Source: a virus. From it: a stretch of 64,000 nt of DNA. Positions 30,605 to 39,602 of this stretch are shown here, piece by piece; positions within the stretch are counted from its first letter, which is position 1, and every line of letters begins with the position of its first letter. The DNA is taken from positions 1 through 64,000 of the IMG/VR virus record IMGVR_UViG_3300010885_032796; one strand, 5' to 3'. Made by a program: the position numbers and the translations under genes. The notes beneath the pieces are model-generated. The model did not search any database. It was not told the DNA's origin and saw only the letters and a list, made by a program, of their open reading frames with translations.

Positions 30605-30869
30605 CGTTGACGGTCTTTCCAAGGTGGCGTCGGGTCGGGCGGAGTTTGTGGTCAGCGGTAGCGGCGTGGAGGAACTCATGTCGGCCGCAACGTCGAACAT
30701 TGTGATCCAGAAGGCTGCAGAGCTGGGTTTGAACCGCCCGGGTGTGTCTAACGCCAGCGGGCCGTACCCCGTTGACGCCGAAGGCAAGACCGACGATGAC
30801 CTCCTGCTCGGCAAGCGCGGCCCAGTGGCTGCTTACCAGCGGGATTTTGTTATCTTAGCGTCGATCTAA
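30594..30869 (+). CDS. Hypothetical protein, 91 residues
   Basis: ATG 30594 has GGAGG at eight bases, which decides this start over a longer plus-strand frame. The product has DGLSKVASGRAEFVVSGSG, a helix and an end DDDLLLGKRGPVAAYQRDF. Its start overlaps the divergent minus-strand gene and its TAA overlaps the next minus-strand stop in CTAA. No family is recognised. Confidence 0.6.
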   Translation: MVSIVDGLSKVASGRAEFVVSGSGVEELMSAATSNIVIQKAAELGLNRPGVSNASGPYPVDAEGKTDDDLLLGKRGPVAAYQRDFVILASI

Positions 30870-31336
30870 GCGTCGTCGCGGCGGTCTACGACGAAAAAGT
30901 GTACAGGCGCGCCGTTGTCAAACTGCACGACTGCAAAACAAACCGGCGTAGCGCAATCGATTTCGAGCCGCTTGCTGATTTCGTAGGCTTTTTGACGGCG
31001 CATTGTTGTTGCAAACTTGACAGCGTCATCATAATCTGAAAACAGGCCGACCGGCACATCATCCATTGTGTGCCGCCAAATCACTAAAAAACCTGTTAAC
31101 CCGGATTTAGGAGCCGCGCTGCGTGTTTTACGCGGCGCGGTTTTCTTTTTGCGCGCAGCAACCGGCGTCTGCCGCGGGGCTAACTTGCCTGCGTAGTCCA
31201 CCATTGTGAACCCGGTTAACCGCGCTGTTGGTTTCTTTTTGCTTACGGGGTTTTTCTTTTTGCCCGCAGCAGCTACCTTGCCTGCGTAGTCCACCATTGT
31301 GAACCCGGTTAACCGCGCTGTTGGTTTCTTTTTCAT
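30866..31336 (-). CDS. Basic protein with duplicated KKPTARLTGFTMVDYAGK unit
   Basis: 156 residues. The N-terminal half holds two identical 19-residue units (about 2-20 and 33-51) separated by Lys/Ala-rich linkers, then a further basic stretch and a C-terminal domain (about 78-156) with LTGFLVIWRHTMDD and VKFATTMRRQKAYEI. A third, diverged LTGF occurs at its start. The unit could be a binding motif. The DNA of the two copies is identical over 57 bases, a recent duplication. Confidence 0.65.
   Translation of the reverse strand: MKKKPTARLTGFTMVDYAGKVAAAGKKKNPVSKKKPTARLTGFTMVDYAGKLAPRQTPVAARKKKTAPRKTRSAAPKSGLTGFLVIWRHTMDDVPVGLFSDYDDAVKFATTMRRQKAYEISKRLEIDCATPVCFAVVQFDNGAPVHFFVVDRRDDA
31184..31333 (-). 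repeat. 57-bp perfect direct repeat inside a basic-protein gene
   Basis: 31184-31240 and 31277-31333 are identical by eye, with a period of 93 bases (31 codons), so the repeat keeps the frame. It encodes the two KKPTARLTGFTMVDYAGK units. Confidence 0.8.
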
Positions 31337-31337
31337 G

Positions 31338-31802
31338 TCATTCCTCTACGCCAAAGGTGTCAATGTGGGCTAAGCGAGCGGCGTAAAACTCCGCAACAGC
31401 CCCGGCTACTTCTTCAAATCGCCGTTCGATCTCTGGAATGATAGTAGCCTCGAACACTTTCATAACGGTCTTTTTGTATTTTGCAAGCGCCGCCGTGGAG
31501 TACTTGGCTGCGCGTGCTTTTTCGGCGCCTTCTCTAATCGCTGGACTTGCGTCGAGCAGTAGCTGCAAGAACGCTGGGCACACGAAGTCGATTGTGTGCC
31601 CGTAGGTTTGCCGCACTTCAATTGGCGCAGCGACGCTGAACATGCCGTTGCCGGGCCATATGTCGCCGGGTTTTGAGTCGGACGTCGGGTACCGCAATTT
31701 TCCCAGCGCCCAACCATACGCGGCGGCATCGTCGTTCGGCTCTTCCATACGGAACTTGGGCTTACGCTTTTCTATCGGCGTGTCGAGTTTTGCTTTTCGC
31801 AT
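31338..31802 (-). CDS. Hypothetical protein, 154 residues
   Basis: A basic N-terminus, a middle with DIWPGNGMFSVAAPIEVRQ and a helical C-terminal part (AALAKYKKTVMKVFEATIIP). No Shine-Dalgarno is seen before ATG 31802. The only candidate control is the strongly folded element 25 bases upstream. No family is recognised. Confidence 0.6.
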   Translation of the reverse strand: MRKAKLDTPIEKRKPKFRMEEPNDDAAAYGWALGKLRYPTSDSKPGDIWPGNGMFSVAAPIEVRQTYGHTIDFVCPAFLQLLLDASPAIREGAEKARAAKYSTAALAKYKKTVMKVFEATIIPEIERRFEEVAGAVAEFYAARLAHIDTFGVEE

Positions 31803-31826
31803 TTGTTTGATAGCTAAGGAAAACGG

Positions 31827-31921
31827 GGCACGTTAACGCACTGGCCGTGTAACCGGGAGCACACAATACACCCCGGTAAGGGGGCGTAAAGGTGTCCCGG
31901 CTACACAGCCAGTGACGTGCC
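31827..31921 (-). other. Structured intergenic RNA element
   Basis: Four stacked perfect stems close a 95-base element: GGCACGT/ACGTGCC (31827-31833 with 31915-31921), CACTGGC/GCCAGTG (31839-31845 with 31908-31914), GTGTA/TACAC and CCGGG/CCCGG. ACACC/GGTGT (31868-31872 with 31891-31895) forms an inner hairpin. On the minus strand the stem is followed by CCGTTTTCC, so it could end transcription, but the size is large for a terminator. It lies between the 31925-32320 stop and the start at 31802. Confidence 0.6.
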
Positions 31922-31924
31922 AGC

Positions 31925-32320
31925 TTACTGCAAGCTGGCGGAGCATGCCGCGTAAGCGGCGGAGCGGACAGACAACTCGATGTTGTCGTCCACTTTTCTG
32001 ACAGCGCCATCGTCGTCGATGGTCGCCATCTCTCCCCGCAGCATAGCTGCGGTATAGTCGCTGTACCAGCGGGCCATTGGGCCGCGCAGGCCAGCAGCGG
32101 TGCGCTTGAGAACGCGCCGCCGGATGAACTCGGCACGGGCCCAGAATCCTTCGATTCTGTTCAGGCCGCGCGCCGATTTGCGCATCGTATCTTCAAATAA
32201 CATGATCGCCTTTTCAGGGACGATCTGAAATTGTGGAGGTTGCTTATGCAACCGCCTGACAACAGCCAGTTTGAGTCTGGCTGCCGGCTCCTTTATTGCG
32301 TGATGAGCAGAATCACGCAC
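31925..32320 (-). CDS. Hypothetical basic protein, 131 residues
   Basis: A GTG at 32320 has AAGGGAG at six bases and is chosen; ATG 32203 (AAGG at five bases) would give 92 residues. The N-terminal part is basic (ARLKLAVVRRLHKQ), the middle has TMRKSARGLNRIEGFWARA and RRRVLKRT, and the end is neutral. It might bind nucleic acid. In the N-terminal coding part three hairpins are present on the RNA (for example GGTTGC-ATAA-GCAACC). Confidence 0.55.
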   Translation of the reverse strand: MRDSAHHAIKEPAARLKLAVVRRLHKQPPQFQIVPEKAIMLFEDTMRKSARGLNRIEGFWARAEFIRRRVLKRTAAGLRGPMARWYSDYTAAMLRGEMATIDDDGAVRKVDDNIELSVRSAAYAACSASLQ

Positions 32321-32435
32321 GCGATACTCCCTTGTACGCAGGAAAGAGTGCTACCAATACGATGCAGTAGCGACATTAAATATGCCGTGTTTTTGCAAAG
32401 AATTTAGCGGCACTTTTGCGCGGGAGACAGCGCGA

Positions 32436-32738
32436 CTAGAAATTATGCTGCACGACTTGGCCGCTGGAGTTTGCGTACACGATGCGAATGTCGTCAGCGC
32501 CAAGCAGCTTTTTGAACTCGTTCTTTTTCTCTGTGCTCATGCTTGCTAGGCACGATTTAATTCGGGCCATCTCGCTGCGCTGCCGCTCCTGCTTTTTGTT
32601 TCCGCAAGAACCACACCCTGTACGGGACGTGTTAAAGATATCCCGCTTGTTCATGAAACAAGGGATTGTCTCGGCAAACCGGGTGTCGCTAAGCAGTGTA
32701 ATGATTGTGCTGTCTTCGATAACGACTGTTCTGGCCAT
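32436..32738 (-). CDS. Hypothetical protein with CGSCG motif, 100 residues
   Basis: MARTVVIEDSTIITLLSDTR is a strand-helix start. TGCGSCGNKKQERQRSEMAR (about 41-60) has a CxxC pair and one earlier Cys, then a helix with Cys and the end IRIVYANSSGQVVQHNF. It may be a half zinc ribbon. After its stop a 115-base AT-rich gap follows before the next gene. No family is recognised. Confidence 0.55.
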   Translation of the reverse strand: MARTVVIEDSTIITLLSDTRFAETIPCFMNKRDIFNTSRTGCGSCGNKKQERQRSEMARIKSCLASMSTEKKNEFKKLLGADDIRIVYANSSGQVVQHNF

Positions 32739-32753
32739 GATGCGCTCTCTTGT

Positions 32754-33269
32754 TTACTCGGGTGGAATACCGACCCACAGCTGCCCGCCCGGCAACAACG
32801 TGTCGGCTGTATCAAGCGCAGTTTTAAGCCGCTGCACGTCTTCTGCCACGTCAGCAATAAACGCGTTTACCTCAGCCCGGGAACGCAGCAGCACGTCAAC
32901 GTAGTCGAGCCGGAACCAAGCTGGGCGCACGTTCGGCAGCGGTTCGTCTTCTGGATACTCTTCCAAATCAACCGGCGAGCACACATGATCGAACGCCCCG
33001 ACGGCTGTGTTTGCGCCCGGCTTCATTGGCAGCATCAAGTACGCAAAGACTTTCGACGCCATTTCTGCGGCGTCAGTAGCTGTGATCCTGACGCGAATGC
33101 CGTCTGTCTCGCTGAAGTTGTACCGGCTCACAGTCCACGTTAACTTAATGCGCCGGCCGTTATCTGGTTGTGGCGGCGGTGGCGTAATGATCGGATTGTA
33201 GAAGTCCAGCCCGATGGCGTCCGGCAGTACGATAGTTCCGTCGAGTGGCTCTGGATCACATGTCGACAT
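32754..33269 (-). CDS. Hypothetical, possibly structural, 171 residues
   Basis: ATG 33269 has AGGT at five bases. A Pro-rich part (IITPPPPQPDNG) is followed by strands (RRIKLTWTVSRYNFSETDG) and a helical C-terminus (EVNAFIADVAEDVQRLKTAL). It begins the run leading into the Ig-like and collagen-like genes, so it may be a virion protein. No family is recognised. Confidence 0.55.
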   Translation of the reverse strand: MSTCDPEPLDGTIVLPDAIGLDFYNPIITPPPPQPDNGRRIKLTWTVSRYNFSETDGIRVRITATDAAEMASKVFAYLMLPMKPGANTAVGAFDHVCSPVDLEEYPEDEPLPNVRPAWFRLDYVDVLLRSRAEVNAFIADVAEDVQRLKTALDTADTLLPGGQLWVGIPPE

Positions 33270-33276
33270 ACGGCAC

Positions 33277-33555
33277 CTACGGAGAAACGGGTAAAACGAC
33301 GGCTGTGATGTTAACCGGCCCAACTGTATCGGCTGTCACGTAACCCAGCGCCAAGCCGTGTTCGTCTGTCAGTCCCGGTTGTTGAATTGTGACGCCCGCG
33401 CGGCTTGCCGAAAGTTGTGCTTGCCTGCCGGCGACGGGTTGGTCGTTGTGATCGCGCAGGCGGACTTTGACGACAGCTTGGTGCGTACCGTCTGCGGGCA
33501 CGTGCGGACTAGACCCGTGAAGGATGCGCGAGTTAGCTGGTTGGACATTGCTCAT
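33277..33555 (-). CDS. Ig-like (Big_1-type) domain protein
   Basis: 92 residues. ADGTHQAVVKVRLRDHNDQP, VAGRQAQLSASRAGVTIQ, a turn TDEHGLALGYV and VGPVNITAVVLP match the strands of a bacterial Ig-like domain of the invasin type. Such domains decorate phage capsids and tails and often bind surfaces. It is a single domain, encoded beside fibre genes. It overlaps the upstream gene by four bases. Confidence 0.75.
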   Translation of the reverse strand: MSNVQPANSRILHGSSPHVPADGTHQAVVKVRLRDHNDQPVAGRQAQLSASRAGVTIQQPGLTDEHGLALGYVTADTVGPVNITAVVLPVSP

Positions 33556-33917
33556 GGGAACACGTATCGGCGCAGCGAGTTAGTTCCGGGGTGGATGTAA
33601 TGTATTGTAACTCCTGTGTGCGCAATATCCTCAGCTTTCGCCACGTACCGGATAAACTGCTGCACTGTTTCAGGCTCTGTCTGGCGCGCTGCTTCAAGCC
33701 TGTCGAGTAGCGCCATAATTGCGTTTGTGAGCAGCGACGTGTCTGCGCGGCACCTACAGCCAGCTTTTTTGGCCGACTCGTAGAACGCGGCAAGGCTGGA
33801 CGCGGCGAGGGGCTGGATATCTACAAGTGCTTGATTGCGCGTGAAAAAGTCCGGCTGCTCAAACATGTTGATGATGTTGTCGCGGCTAATCGAGACCATG
33901 CGTGTGATCGTGGCCAT
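33552..33917 (-). CDS. Hypothetical protein, 121 residues
   Basis: ATG 33917 has AAAGGA upstream. The helical middle (SLAAFYESAKKAGCRC, SLLTNAIMALLDRLEAAR) ends with a strand pair (VTIHYIHPGTNSLRRYVF). No family is recognised. It lies between the collagen-like and Ig-like genes and may be virion-associated. Confidence 0.55.
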   Translation of the reverse strand: MATITRMVSISRDNIINMFEQPDFFTRNQALVDIQPLAASSLAAFYESAKKAGCRCRADTSLLTNAIMALLDRLEAARQTEPETVQQFIRYVAKAEDIAHTGVTIHYIHPGTNSLRRYVFP

Positions 33918-33938
33918 GCCGAGTTCCTTTAGTTATCT

Positions 33939-34583
33939 TTACGCGCTGGCTGCCGCCTTAATCGCCGCCCGCAGCGCTGTGTTTGTCTGTAGTTCACTGA
34001 TAAGTAGCGCAACTGTCAACTCGCCTTGTACGCCAGTAGCCCCCGGCGGGCCACACGCGCCAGTGGCGCCAGCCACGCCAGTCACGCCTATCAAGCCAGA
34101 CGGCCCGACAGGCCCGGTTATGCCGCGCGGCCCGCTAGGCCCACTAGGTCCAGTTGCGCCTGTAGCGCCAGCTGCGCCAACGGGCCCAGAGACACCGCGT
34201 AAACCAGACGGGCCTTGCCTGCCTGCGTTACCTGTAATCCCAGTCATGCCAGTAGGCCCAGCAGAACCAGCCGGGCCAGATTGGCCTGTCAAACCGCTTG
34301 GACCAACTTCGCCGCGCAGCCCGCTGATACCGGGAATGCCGCTTGGGCCAGATAACCCGCGCAAACCAGACGGCCCGCTAGGTCCACTTGGTCCACTGGG
34401 GCCACTGGGGCCTTGAGTTCCTTGTGGCCCCTGTTTGCCGGTTAAGCCAGACGGCCCCGCTATGCCCGGGTCGCCCTGCGGCCCCGGCGGCCCCTCTGGG
34501 CAGATGCCACAGTTGTTAAGCTCTGTTACAGCCATCGGCGTGCCGACGTACTGGACAAACTCTACAGGATGCTTGTCGGCCAT
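33939..34583 (-). CDS. Collagen-like fibre protein
   Basis: 214 residues. A short N-terminal part with two Cys (NNCGICPEG) is followed by about 160 residues of Gly-X-Y repeats ([13 protein letters not shown] and so on), then a small C-terminal domain ending ISELQTNTALRAAIKAAASA. The same C-terminal motif closes the next, larger gene, so it may be a shared trimerisation or attachment element. Phage collagen-like regions form rigid triple-helical stalks of fibres. It has no signal peptide. Confidence 0.85.
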   Translation of the reverse strand: MADKHPVEFVQYVGTPMAVTELNNCGICPEGPPGPQGDPGIAGPSGLTGKQGPQGTQGPSGPSGPSGPSGPSGLRGLSGPSGIPGISGLRGEVGPSGLTGQSGPAGSAGPTGMTGITGNAGRQGPSGLRGVSGPVGAAGATGATGPSGPSGPRGITGPVGPSGLIGVTGVAGATGACGPPGATGVQGELTVALLISELQTNTALRAAIKAAASA

Positions 34584-34584
34584 G

Positions 34585-37500
34585 TTATGTACTCACGATA
34601 GCGAGAATAGCGGCGCGTAAAGTAGGGTTTGTTTGCAGCTGGCTGATAAACGCCGTCATAAACGCTGCGTTGCCGGGTATATCACCGGGGTAGCCACTTG
34701 GCAGCACGCCAGTAGCACCCGGCGGGCCGCACGGCCCTGTGGCCCCTGTGTGGCCCACGCCGGCCGTTCCGGGCACACCAGACACTCCAGACACCCCTCT
34801 GTCGCCCGTGGCGCCACGCGGGCCTGTAGGGCCTGTAGCGCCCGTAAAACCGGCCGGTCCTTGGGTGCCAGCTACGCCGGGAAGCCCCTGTAAGCCCCGG
34901 GCGCCAGAAATACCGCGCAAGCCAGATACGCCGTTCGTGCCAGCGTCGCCTTTATCGCCCTTTGCGCCTGTATCGCCCTTTGCTCCAGCGTCACCAGTTT
35001 TTGTGAACGACAACAAGCACTGCCCGGTGAACAATCCTGCCGCCGCGGGTATGTTTGCCGGATTTGCCTGCGTTACGTAATTTACCGCCAGCTCGTAGTA
35101 GTTGCTGTGGTTTGTAGCGCCAGCCACGTTATAGATAACAAAACCGGGGGCTTGCGTAGCCGCGAATGTCGGCGTCGAGACAGTGAGCGTGCCTTTGATG
35201 GCACTAGAGCTAGCTGCGAAGTTAGCCAGCCACAGATCTACACCAATACTGTCGGCGGCGGTCGTGCTGATGTACACAGCCGTAGTTGTAGCGACGTCTG
35301 CGCCACTGAAGTTGATTTTGCCACCGCCCGGGTTGCCTGCTCCCTGCGAGAACAATCCGTAAGTGAATCGGATTGAGTCGCCGCCGTAATTTCCAGACAT
35401 TCCGGTTACGCCCGGCAGGCCCTGCACACCAGTTTCGCCTGTCAAACCAGTGGGGCCAGTCATACCTGTGGGGCCGGTTTTACCAGTCAGCCCGGAAGGC
35501 CCTACCGCGCCGCGGTCGCCGGTGTTGCCTTTGGCGCCAGTTACGCCGCGGTCGCCCGTGCAGCCTGTAGCACCTGTTGCGCCGGCGCGGCCCGGCGCGC
35601 CTACGCCCGTCGCGCCAGTTGCGCCTGTTACGCCTACGCCAGTTGCGCCAGCTGGGCCAGATGGGCCGGATGGTCCGCGCTCACCTTCTACACCGTCAGC
35701 TCCGTTTTGGCCAGCCTGTCCCGGTATGCCAGTTGGGCCGCGCAACCCAGTCGGGCCCGCTGGGCCGGCAATCCCGCGGTCACCTTGCGGGCCGTCTGGT
35801 CCTTGCGGCCCAGTTGGGCCTGTGGGGCCTTCGGGTCCGGTTGGGCCGCTGCCGCTGCCACCAGAACTAGACGAGCTACTCCCAGAGCATGTTGCAACTT
35901 CCAGTTCAATCAACGCGGTTAGTTTTGTGTCTTTGCCGGCTGGGGTGAAAGTGAATTTGCCAGAACCTACTTGTTTGCCATCAGCTTTAACAACGATTCC
36001 GCCGTTGTCGCTGACCAACTGCGACATAGCAAACGTTTGCTTAACAGAGTACTGCGAACATTCTGCCGACTGCGGATTAGTTTTTGTGATTTCTGTTTTT
36101 GTGCCATCAGCGCGAACTGGTGAGTAAGTTACTTGCCCGCCCCAGCTAACATCAACATCAACTTTTGTTGGTTCTGGCGTAAATGTTAAACAATCTGTCA
36201 GTGCGCCAATACGCAAGTCCTGTGAGATCACGTACTCGCACGTGTCGATTTGCCTGATAGATATGTAGCCGTAACCTTTGGACCCGTTGTTGATATATTG
36301 CGGACCAACGTCCACAGACGACGAACCTTGATCAAAGTTGAATTTCAGGTTTTGGCATGGCCGCGGAATCGTCAAGTCCATCTGGATGCCAAAACTACAC
36401 TCGTTGCTATTTACGTCGATTGCCGACATAGAGCCGGTTGCGTACGTATTGCCGTATTCATCTTTTACGTAGATGTAACCGCCGCTAAACGTCGTGCATT
36501 TAGGCGTTGGCAGAAACAGCTCAAGGCCGAGCTGGAAATCAAACAAGCACTGGCCGTTCTCACCGCTACCGACGTTGCCGCCCGATACAGTGAAGTACCC
36601 ACGAGGCTCGTTGCTTTCGTAGATGCTTACCTCGCCGGATCGCATGTAGATAACAGGGCACGCAATCTGCGGGATTGGAATATCGATAAACGTGTCAAAC
36701 AGGAACGTACACGTACCGGGGTCTGTACATGTAGCCGGTGTACTGCGTGTGCGCAGGTCAAACCGGCTTCGGCTTGTGAAGTCTCCGTTTTGCGGTACTT
36801 GCCGAGTTTGCGCTGTACCGGTGTATGTAATGTCCGGGCATTTAGGCGTCGGTACAGGTATGACCAGATCTAGTGTGATTTCAAAGTCGCACGTGTCGGG
36901 TACGTCGCAACCATTACCCGGGGTTACCACGCGCACAATGTTGAACTGGCTGGTGCGGTTGCTGACGCAGGACGTACCAGCGTAACCCACAGTCGTTGTG
37001 AACGACTTGCTTTGTATGTCGATACAGGGCGGCACAGGAATGGGGACGACAATCTCTAGGTCAATATCAAACGCGCACGTTGGAATACTGCAGTCGTCGG
37101 TAGGTATCTTCGACGCTGTGATTGTGAACTTGTTGCTGGCGTCTTCTACGCACGGCGAATTGGCATAGCCGGAGTTCACCGCAAACGTCTTAACGTTGAT
37201 CTGCGGGCAAGGCGGTTCTGGAATCGGGATGTTGAGGCGTAGATCTAGAGCAAAATCGCAACGCAGCTCTGAGTTGCAATCAAGCGGGTCTGGCGGCGGG
37301 TGGTTTACCGTAAGCGTCGACACAGAGCCGACCATGCAGCTTTCCCAACCCACTGTCTGCTGTACTGGCAAGACGGATATCGACGGGCAGGCAGGCGGAG
37401 GAATGGGAATGACCAGATCAAGATTGAGTTCAAACTCGCATGACTTCTGGTTGGTGCAGTCAATGCTCGGGTCTAGTTCAACGTAGTTAGCGCTGACCCA

Positions 37501-38655
37501 CTGGTAGCTCTTAGCGTGCGTCAGATCTACGTAGATAATTCCGTCTACGCCAATTTCTGGAAAATCGGTAAGTGATTCGTACTCGCGGCGGTTTGACGTT
37601 GACGTGACCGTAAACGTTGACGCGCGTTGCACACACGATGACCCCGCGTAGCCAACTGTTACAGCCGGGCTGTTTGCGTTGATACTGGGACACGGTGGCC
37701 GCGGGATCGGCACTACAAGATCGAGGTTTAAGTCGAATGCGCACGCGTCTGTGTCCGGCACGCGATCCATCGTGAGCGTCGATTCGCGGTCAACACACGC
37801 GCTGCCGGTATAGCCAGACGTGACAGATAGCGTTGGCGGGTTGATCGTCGGGCATTCTGGCAACGGAACTGGTATGACAATTTCTATTTTGAGGTCGAAC
37901 TCGCAAGGCTTGAGCTGGTTGCAGTTCTCGCTTGGCGCCAGCTCAGTTGCGGCGTACGTTGCTAACTCAGGCTGCCAGAAGTACACAGCGCTATCGGCAA
38001 GATAGAAAGTATCTGTAGCGCCTGTAGTCGGCAGCTGCCCAAAAGTATTTGAGGCCACTACGGTGGTTGTGTCGTTAAGCTCGTATGCAGTGCCAGTCCA
38101 CTTATATGCGGCAAGTCCGTCGATGTCGATGTAATCTACAGCGTCATCGCCTGTAGCTGGGAAGTTCGCCGTTGTGACGTATTGCTGCGCGTATTTTGTC
38201 ACGCGCGGGGCAACAACGAATATCGACGGCCGCTGAACAGCTTCTGAGTTTTCGTAGCCAGTGATAACCGTGACGCCGGTAGTGTTGATGATCGGGCACG
38301 GCGGTTTCGGGATCGGCACAGCCAGATCAAAATTGAAGTCGTATTTACACGGATCTACGTCAACTTTGGCGAGCGTCAGAATAGCGGAGGGCTCAGTGGG
38401 GATACCGCACCGCGCAGCCTCCGACGCGCCAGTTGGAGCGTACCCAGCCACAATGCTGGACGTAATCGAGAACTCGGGGCAATTTATGCCAACGTCTGTG
38501 AAAATATCGCGCGGCACGTTGGGCAGCGCGCAGTTGTAGATCGGCTTCGGCAGCGGAGTGATATTGCAGACGTCGAGCTGGATGAAGTCGAAATCGACTT
38601 TATCTACTGGCTCAATGTCGCACTGCGTATTGCTAGCAAATAAATTTTCGGCCAT
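34585..38655 (-). CDS. Large repeat and collagen-like tail fibre
   Basis: 1356 residues. About 11 imperfect repeats fill residues 20-850; each has C.F(D/E)..LDLV(I/V)PIP.P.CP.I, then V..GY..S.CV and a strand. Two repeats contain an inserted FPATG..YIDxxxxxxYKW module. A short Gly/Ser linker leads to Gly-X-Y repeats (about 937-1088), then a globular beta-rich part (about 1089-1222), a second Gly-X-Y stretch (about 1223-1315) and an end [20 protein letters not shown] like that of the smaller collagen-like gene. It is probably a fibre with receptor-binding tips. The paired Cys may form disulfides. Confidence 0.8.
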   Translation of the reverse strand: MAENLFASNTQCDIEPVDKVDFDFIQLDVCNITPLPKPIYNCALPNVPRDIFTDVGINCPEFSITSSIVAGYAPTGASEAARCGIPTEPSAILTLAKVDVDPCKYDFNFDLAVPIPKPPCPIINTTGVTVITGYENSEAVQRPSIFVVAPRVTKYAQQYVTTANFPATGDDAVDYIDIDGLAAYKWTGTAYELNDTTTVVASNTFGQLPTTGATDTFYLADSAVYFWQPELATYAATELAPSENCNQLKPCEFDLKIEIVIPVPLPECPTINPPTLSVTSGYTGSACVDRESTLTMDRVPDTDACAFDLNLDLVVPIPRPPCPSINANSPAVTVGYAGSSCVQRASTFTVTSTSNRREYESLTDFPEIGVDGIIYVDLTHAKSYQWVSANYVELDPSIDCTNQKSCEFELNLDLVIPIPPPACPSISVLPVQQTVGWESCMVGSVSTLTVNHPPPDPLDCNSELRCDFALDLRLNIPIPEPPCPQINVKTFAVNSGYANSPCVEDASNKFTITASKIPTDDCSIPTCAFDIDLEIVVPIPVPPCIDIQSKSFTTTVGYAGTSCVSNRTSQFNIVRVVTPGNGCDVPDTCDFEITLDLVIPVPTPKCPDITYTGTAQTRQVPQNGDFTSRSRFDLRTRSTPATCTDPGTCTFLFDTFIDIPIPQIACPVIYMRSGEVSIYESNEPRGYFTVSGGNVGSGENGQCLFDFQLGLELFLPTPKCTTFSGGYIYVKDEYGNTYATGSMSAIDVNSNECSFGIQMDLTIPRPCQNLKFNFDQGSSSVDVGPQYINNGSKGYGYISIRQIDTCEYVISQDLRIGALTDCLTFTPEPTKVDVDVSWGGQVTYSPVRADGTKTEITKTNPQSAECSQYSVKQTFAMSQLVSDNGGIVVKADGKQVGSGKFTFTPAGKDTKLTALIELEVATCSGSSSSSSGGSGSGPTGPEGPTGPTGPQGPDGPQGDRGIAGPAGPTGLRGPTGIPGQAGQNGADGVEGERGPSGPSGPAGATGVGVTGATGATGVGAPGRAGATGATGCTGDRGVTGAKGNTGDRGAVGPSGLTGKTGPTGMTGPTGLTGETGVQGLPGVTGMSGNYGGDSIRFTYGLFSQGAGNPGGGKINFSGADVATTTAVYISTTAADSIGVDLWLANFAASSSAIKGTLTVSTPTFAATQAPGFVIYNVAGATNHSNYYELAVNYVTQANPANIPAAAGLFTGQCLLSFTKTGDAGAKGDTGAKGDKGDAGTNGVSGLRGISGARGLQGLPGVAGTQGPAGFTGATGPTGPRGATGDRGVSGVSGVPGTAGVGHTGATGPCGPPGATGVLPSGYPGDIPGNAAFMTAFISQLQTNPTLRAAILAIVST

Positions 38656-38657
38656 GG

Positions 38658-39602
38658 TTACGTCGTAGGTTGTGCGCAGGCAGAAGATGGGGCGGCTGTT
38701 ACGGCTATGCTGCTTTGATTATCGACGGTTTGCACGGTGATTGTCACCCCTGTTCCGCCGATAATGTTTTGTTGGCTGCCACTGACTCCGTTGATGGTCG
38801 TAATTAACTCGCTACACGCCGGGCCACCGCTGTAGAAACCGGTAACGGTGTCGTACGGCTCGTCTGGGTAGAGCGGTATCTCGCCGCCGTGGGCGCAGAG
38901 TGCAGCGTCCTGTGGCGCGCCGGCCCCGACCGCTGCCGATATAGACAGGTTGTTTGCCCTGTCTGTTTGCGTAATCTGGCAGTTGTAGCCTTCTTTGAGC
39001 CGGATGTCGCCTTTCATACAGCGGGCGTTAACAATGATTGATTTGTACGGCACGAGTCCAGCTGAGTCGCAGTCTGGTACGCGCGTCCGGTCGTAGTTAC
39101 CTACGCTGATAGAGCGCAGGTAAGCTTTGGCTAGGCTTTGAATACGGCCCGGCTCAATCTTGTAGTCGGTACTGCCAAACGTGAACTCGTTCCCGTTGGC
39201 AAGAAGTTCATCTTTAAGTTCACACAGTGGCCCAGTCACTAGGAAGCCGCGCCAACTGGGTTCTTCGGCGCAGTTTGTTTCGTTGTAGCCACTGATAGTT
39301 GCGGCGTCGGCGTACTCGATCAGCCACTCTGGGTTGACGCAGTCGTCAGGAATAGGCCGGGAGAATGTAAGCGTAGCGGCAGTAGCGTTAGTCTTGAATA
39401 CGAACACAAAGTCTGTGGCCGTGAGCGAAATACTGTGCAGCCAGATGCTGTGCGCGCTGAAGTCGAAATTGATATCTAAACCCATCACGAACCCGGCATC
39501 TACGACAACGCTATTTGGTATCGTTGTAGCTGGCGGAACGGGAGTGTAGATGAACGGATACGCTCGGTATTCGTTGTCGTTGTAGAAACCGGGTTGCGGC
39601 AT
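38658..39602 (-). CDS. Fibre or decoration protein, paralogue 1
   Basis: 314 residues. The start [16 protein letters not shown] belongs to a group of neighbours that begin N..(R)xYPf, followed by a beta-rich domain; near the end [19 protein letters not shown] is a TING/NGV...G motif shared with the next four genes. There are several Cys. Probably a tail-fibre or baseplate-attached protein. Its ATG overlaps the upstream TAA (TAATG). Confidence 0.65.
   Translation of the reverse strand: MPQPGFYNDNEYRAYPFIYTPVPPATTIPNSVVVDAGFVMGLDINFDFSAHSIWLHSISLTATDFVFVFKTNATAATLTFSRPIPDDCVNPEWLIEYADAATISGYNETNCAEEPSWRGFLVTGPLCELKDELLANGNEFTFGSTDYKIEPGRIQSLAKAYLRSISVGNYDRTRVPDCDSAGLVPYKSIIVNARCMKGDIRLKEGYNCQITQTDRANNLSISAAVGAGAPQDAALCAHGGEIPLYPDEPYDTVTGFYSGGPACSELITTINGVSGSQQNIIGGTGVTITVQTVDNQSSIAVTAAPSSACAQPTT

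Noticed and set aside
34375-34425. Short tandem DNA repeats resembling CRISPR or a minisatellite
   Set aside because: These are Gly-Pro-Ser codon repeats of a collagen-like protein; there are no unique spacers or cas genes.
33835-36127. Long Pro-rich plus-strand open frames (GPVAP-like repeats)
   Set aside because: They are the antisense reading of the collagen-like Gly-X-Y genes; the Pro repeats mirror Gly codons.
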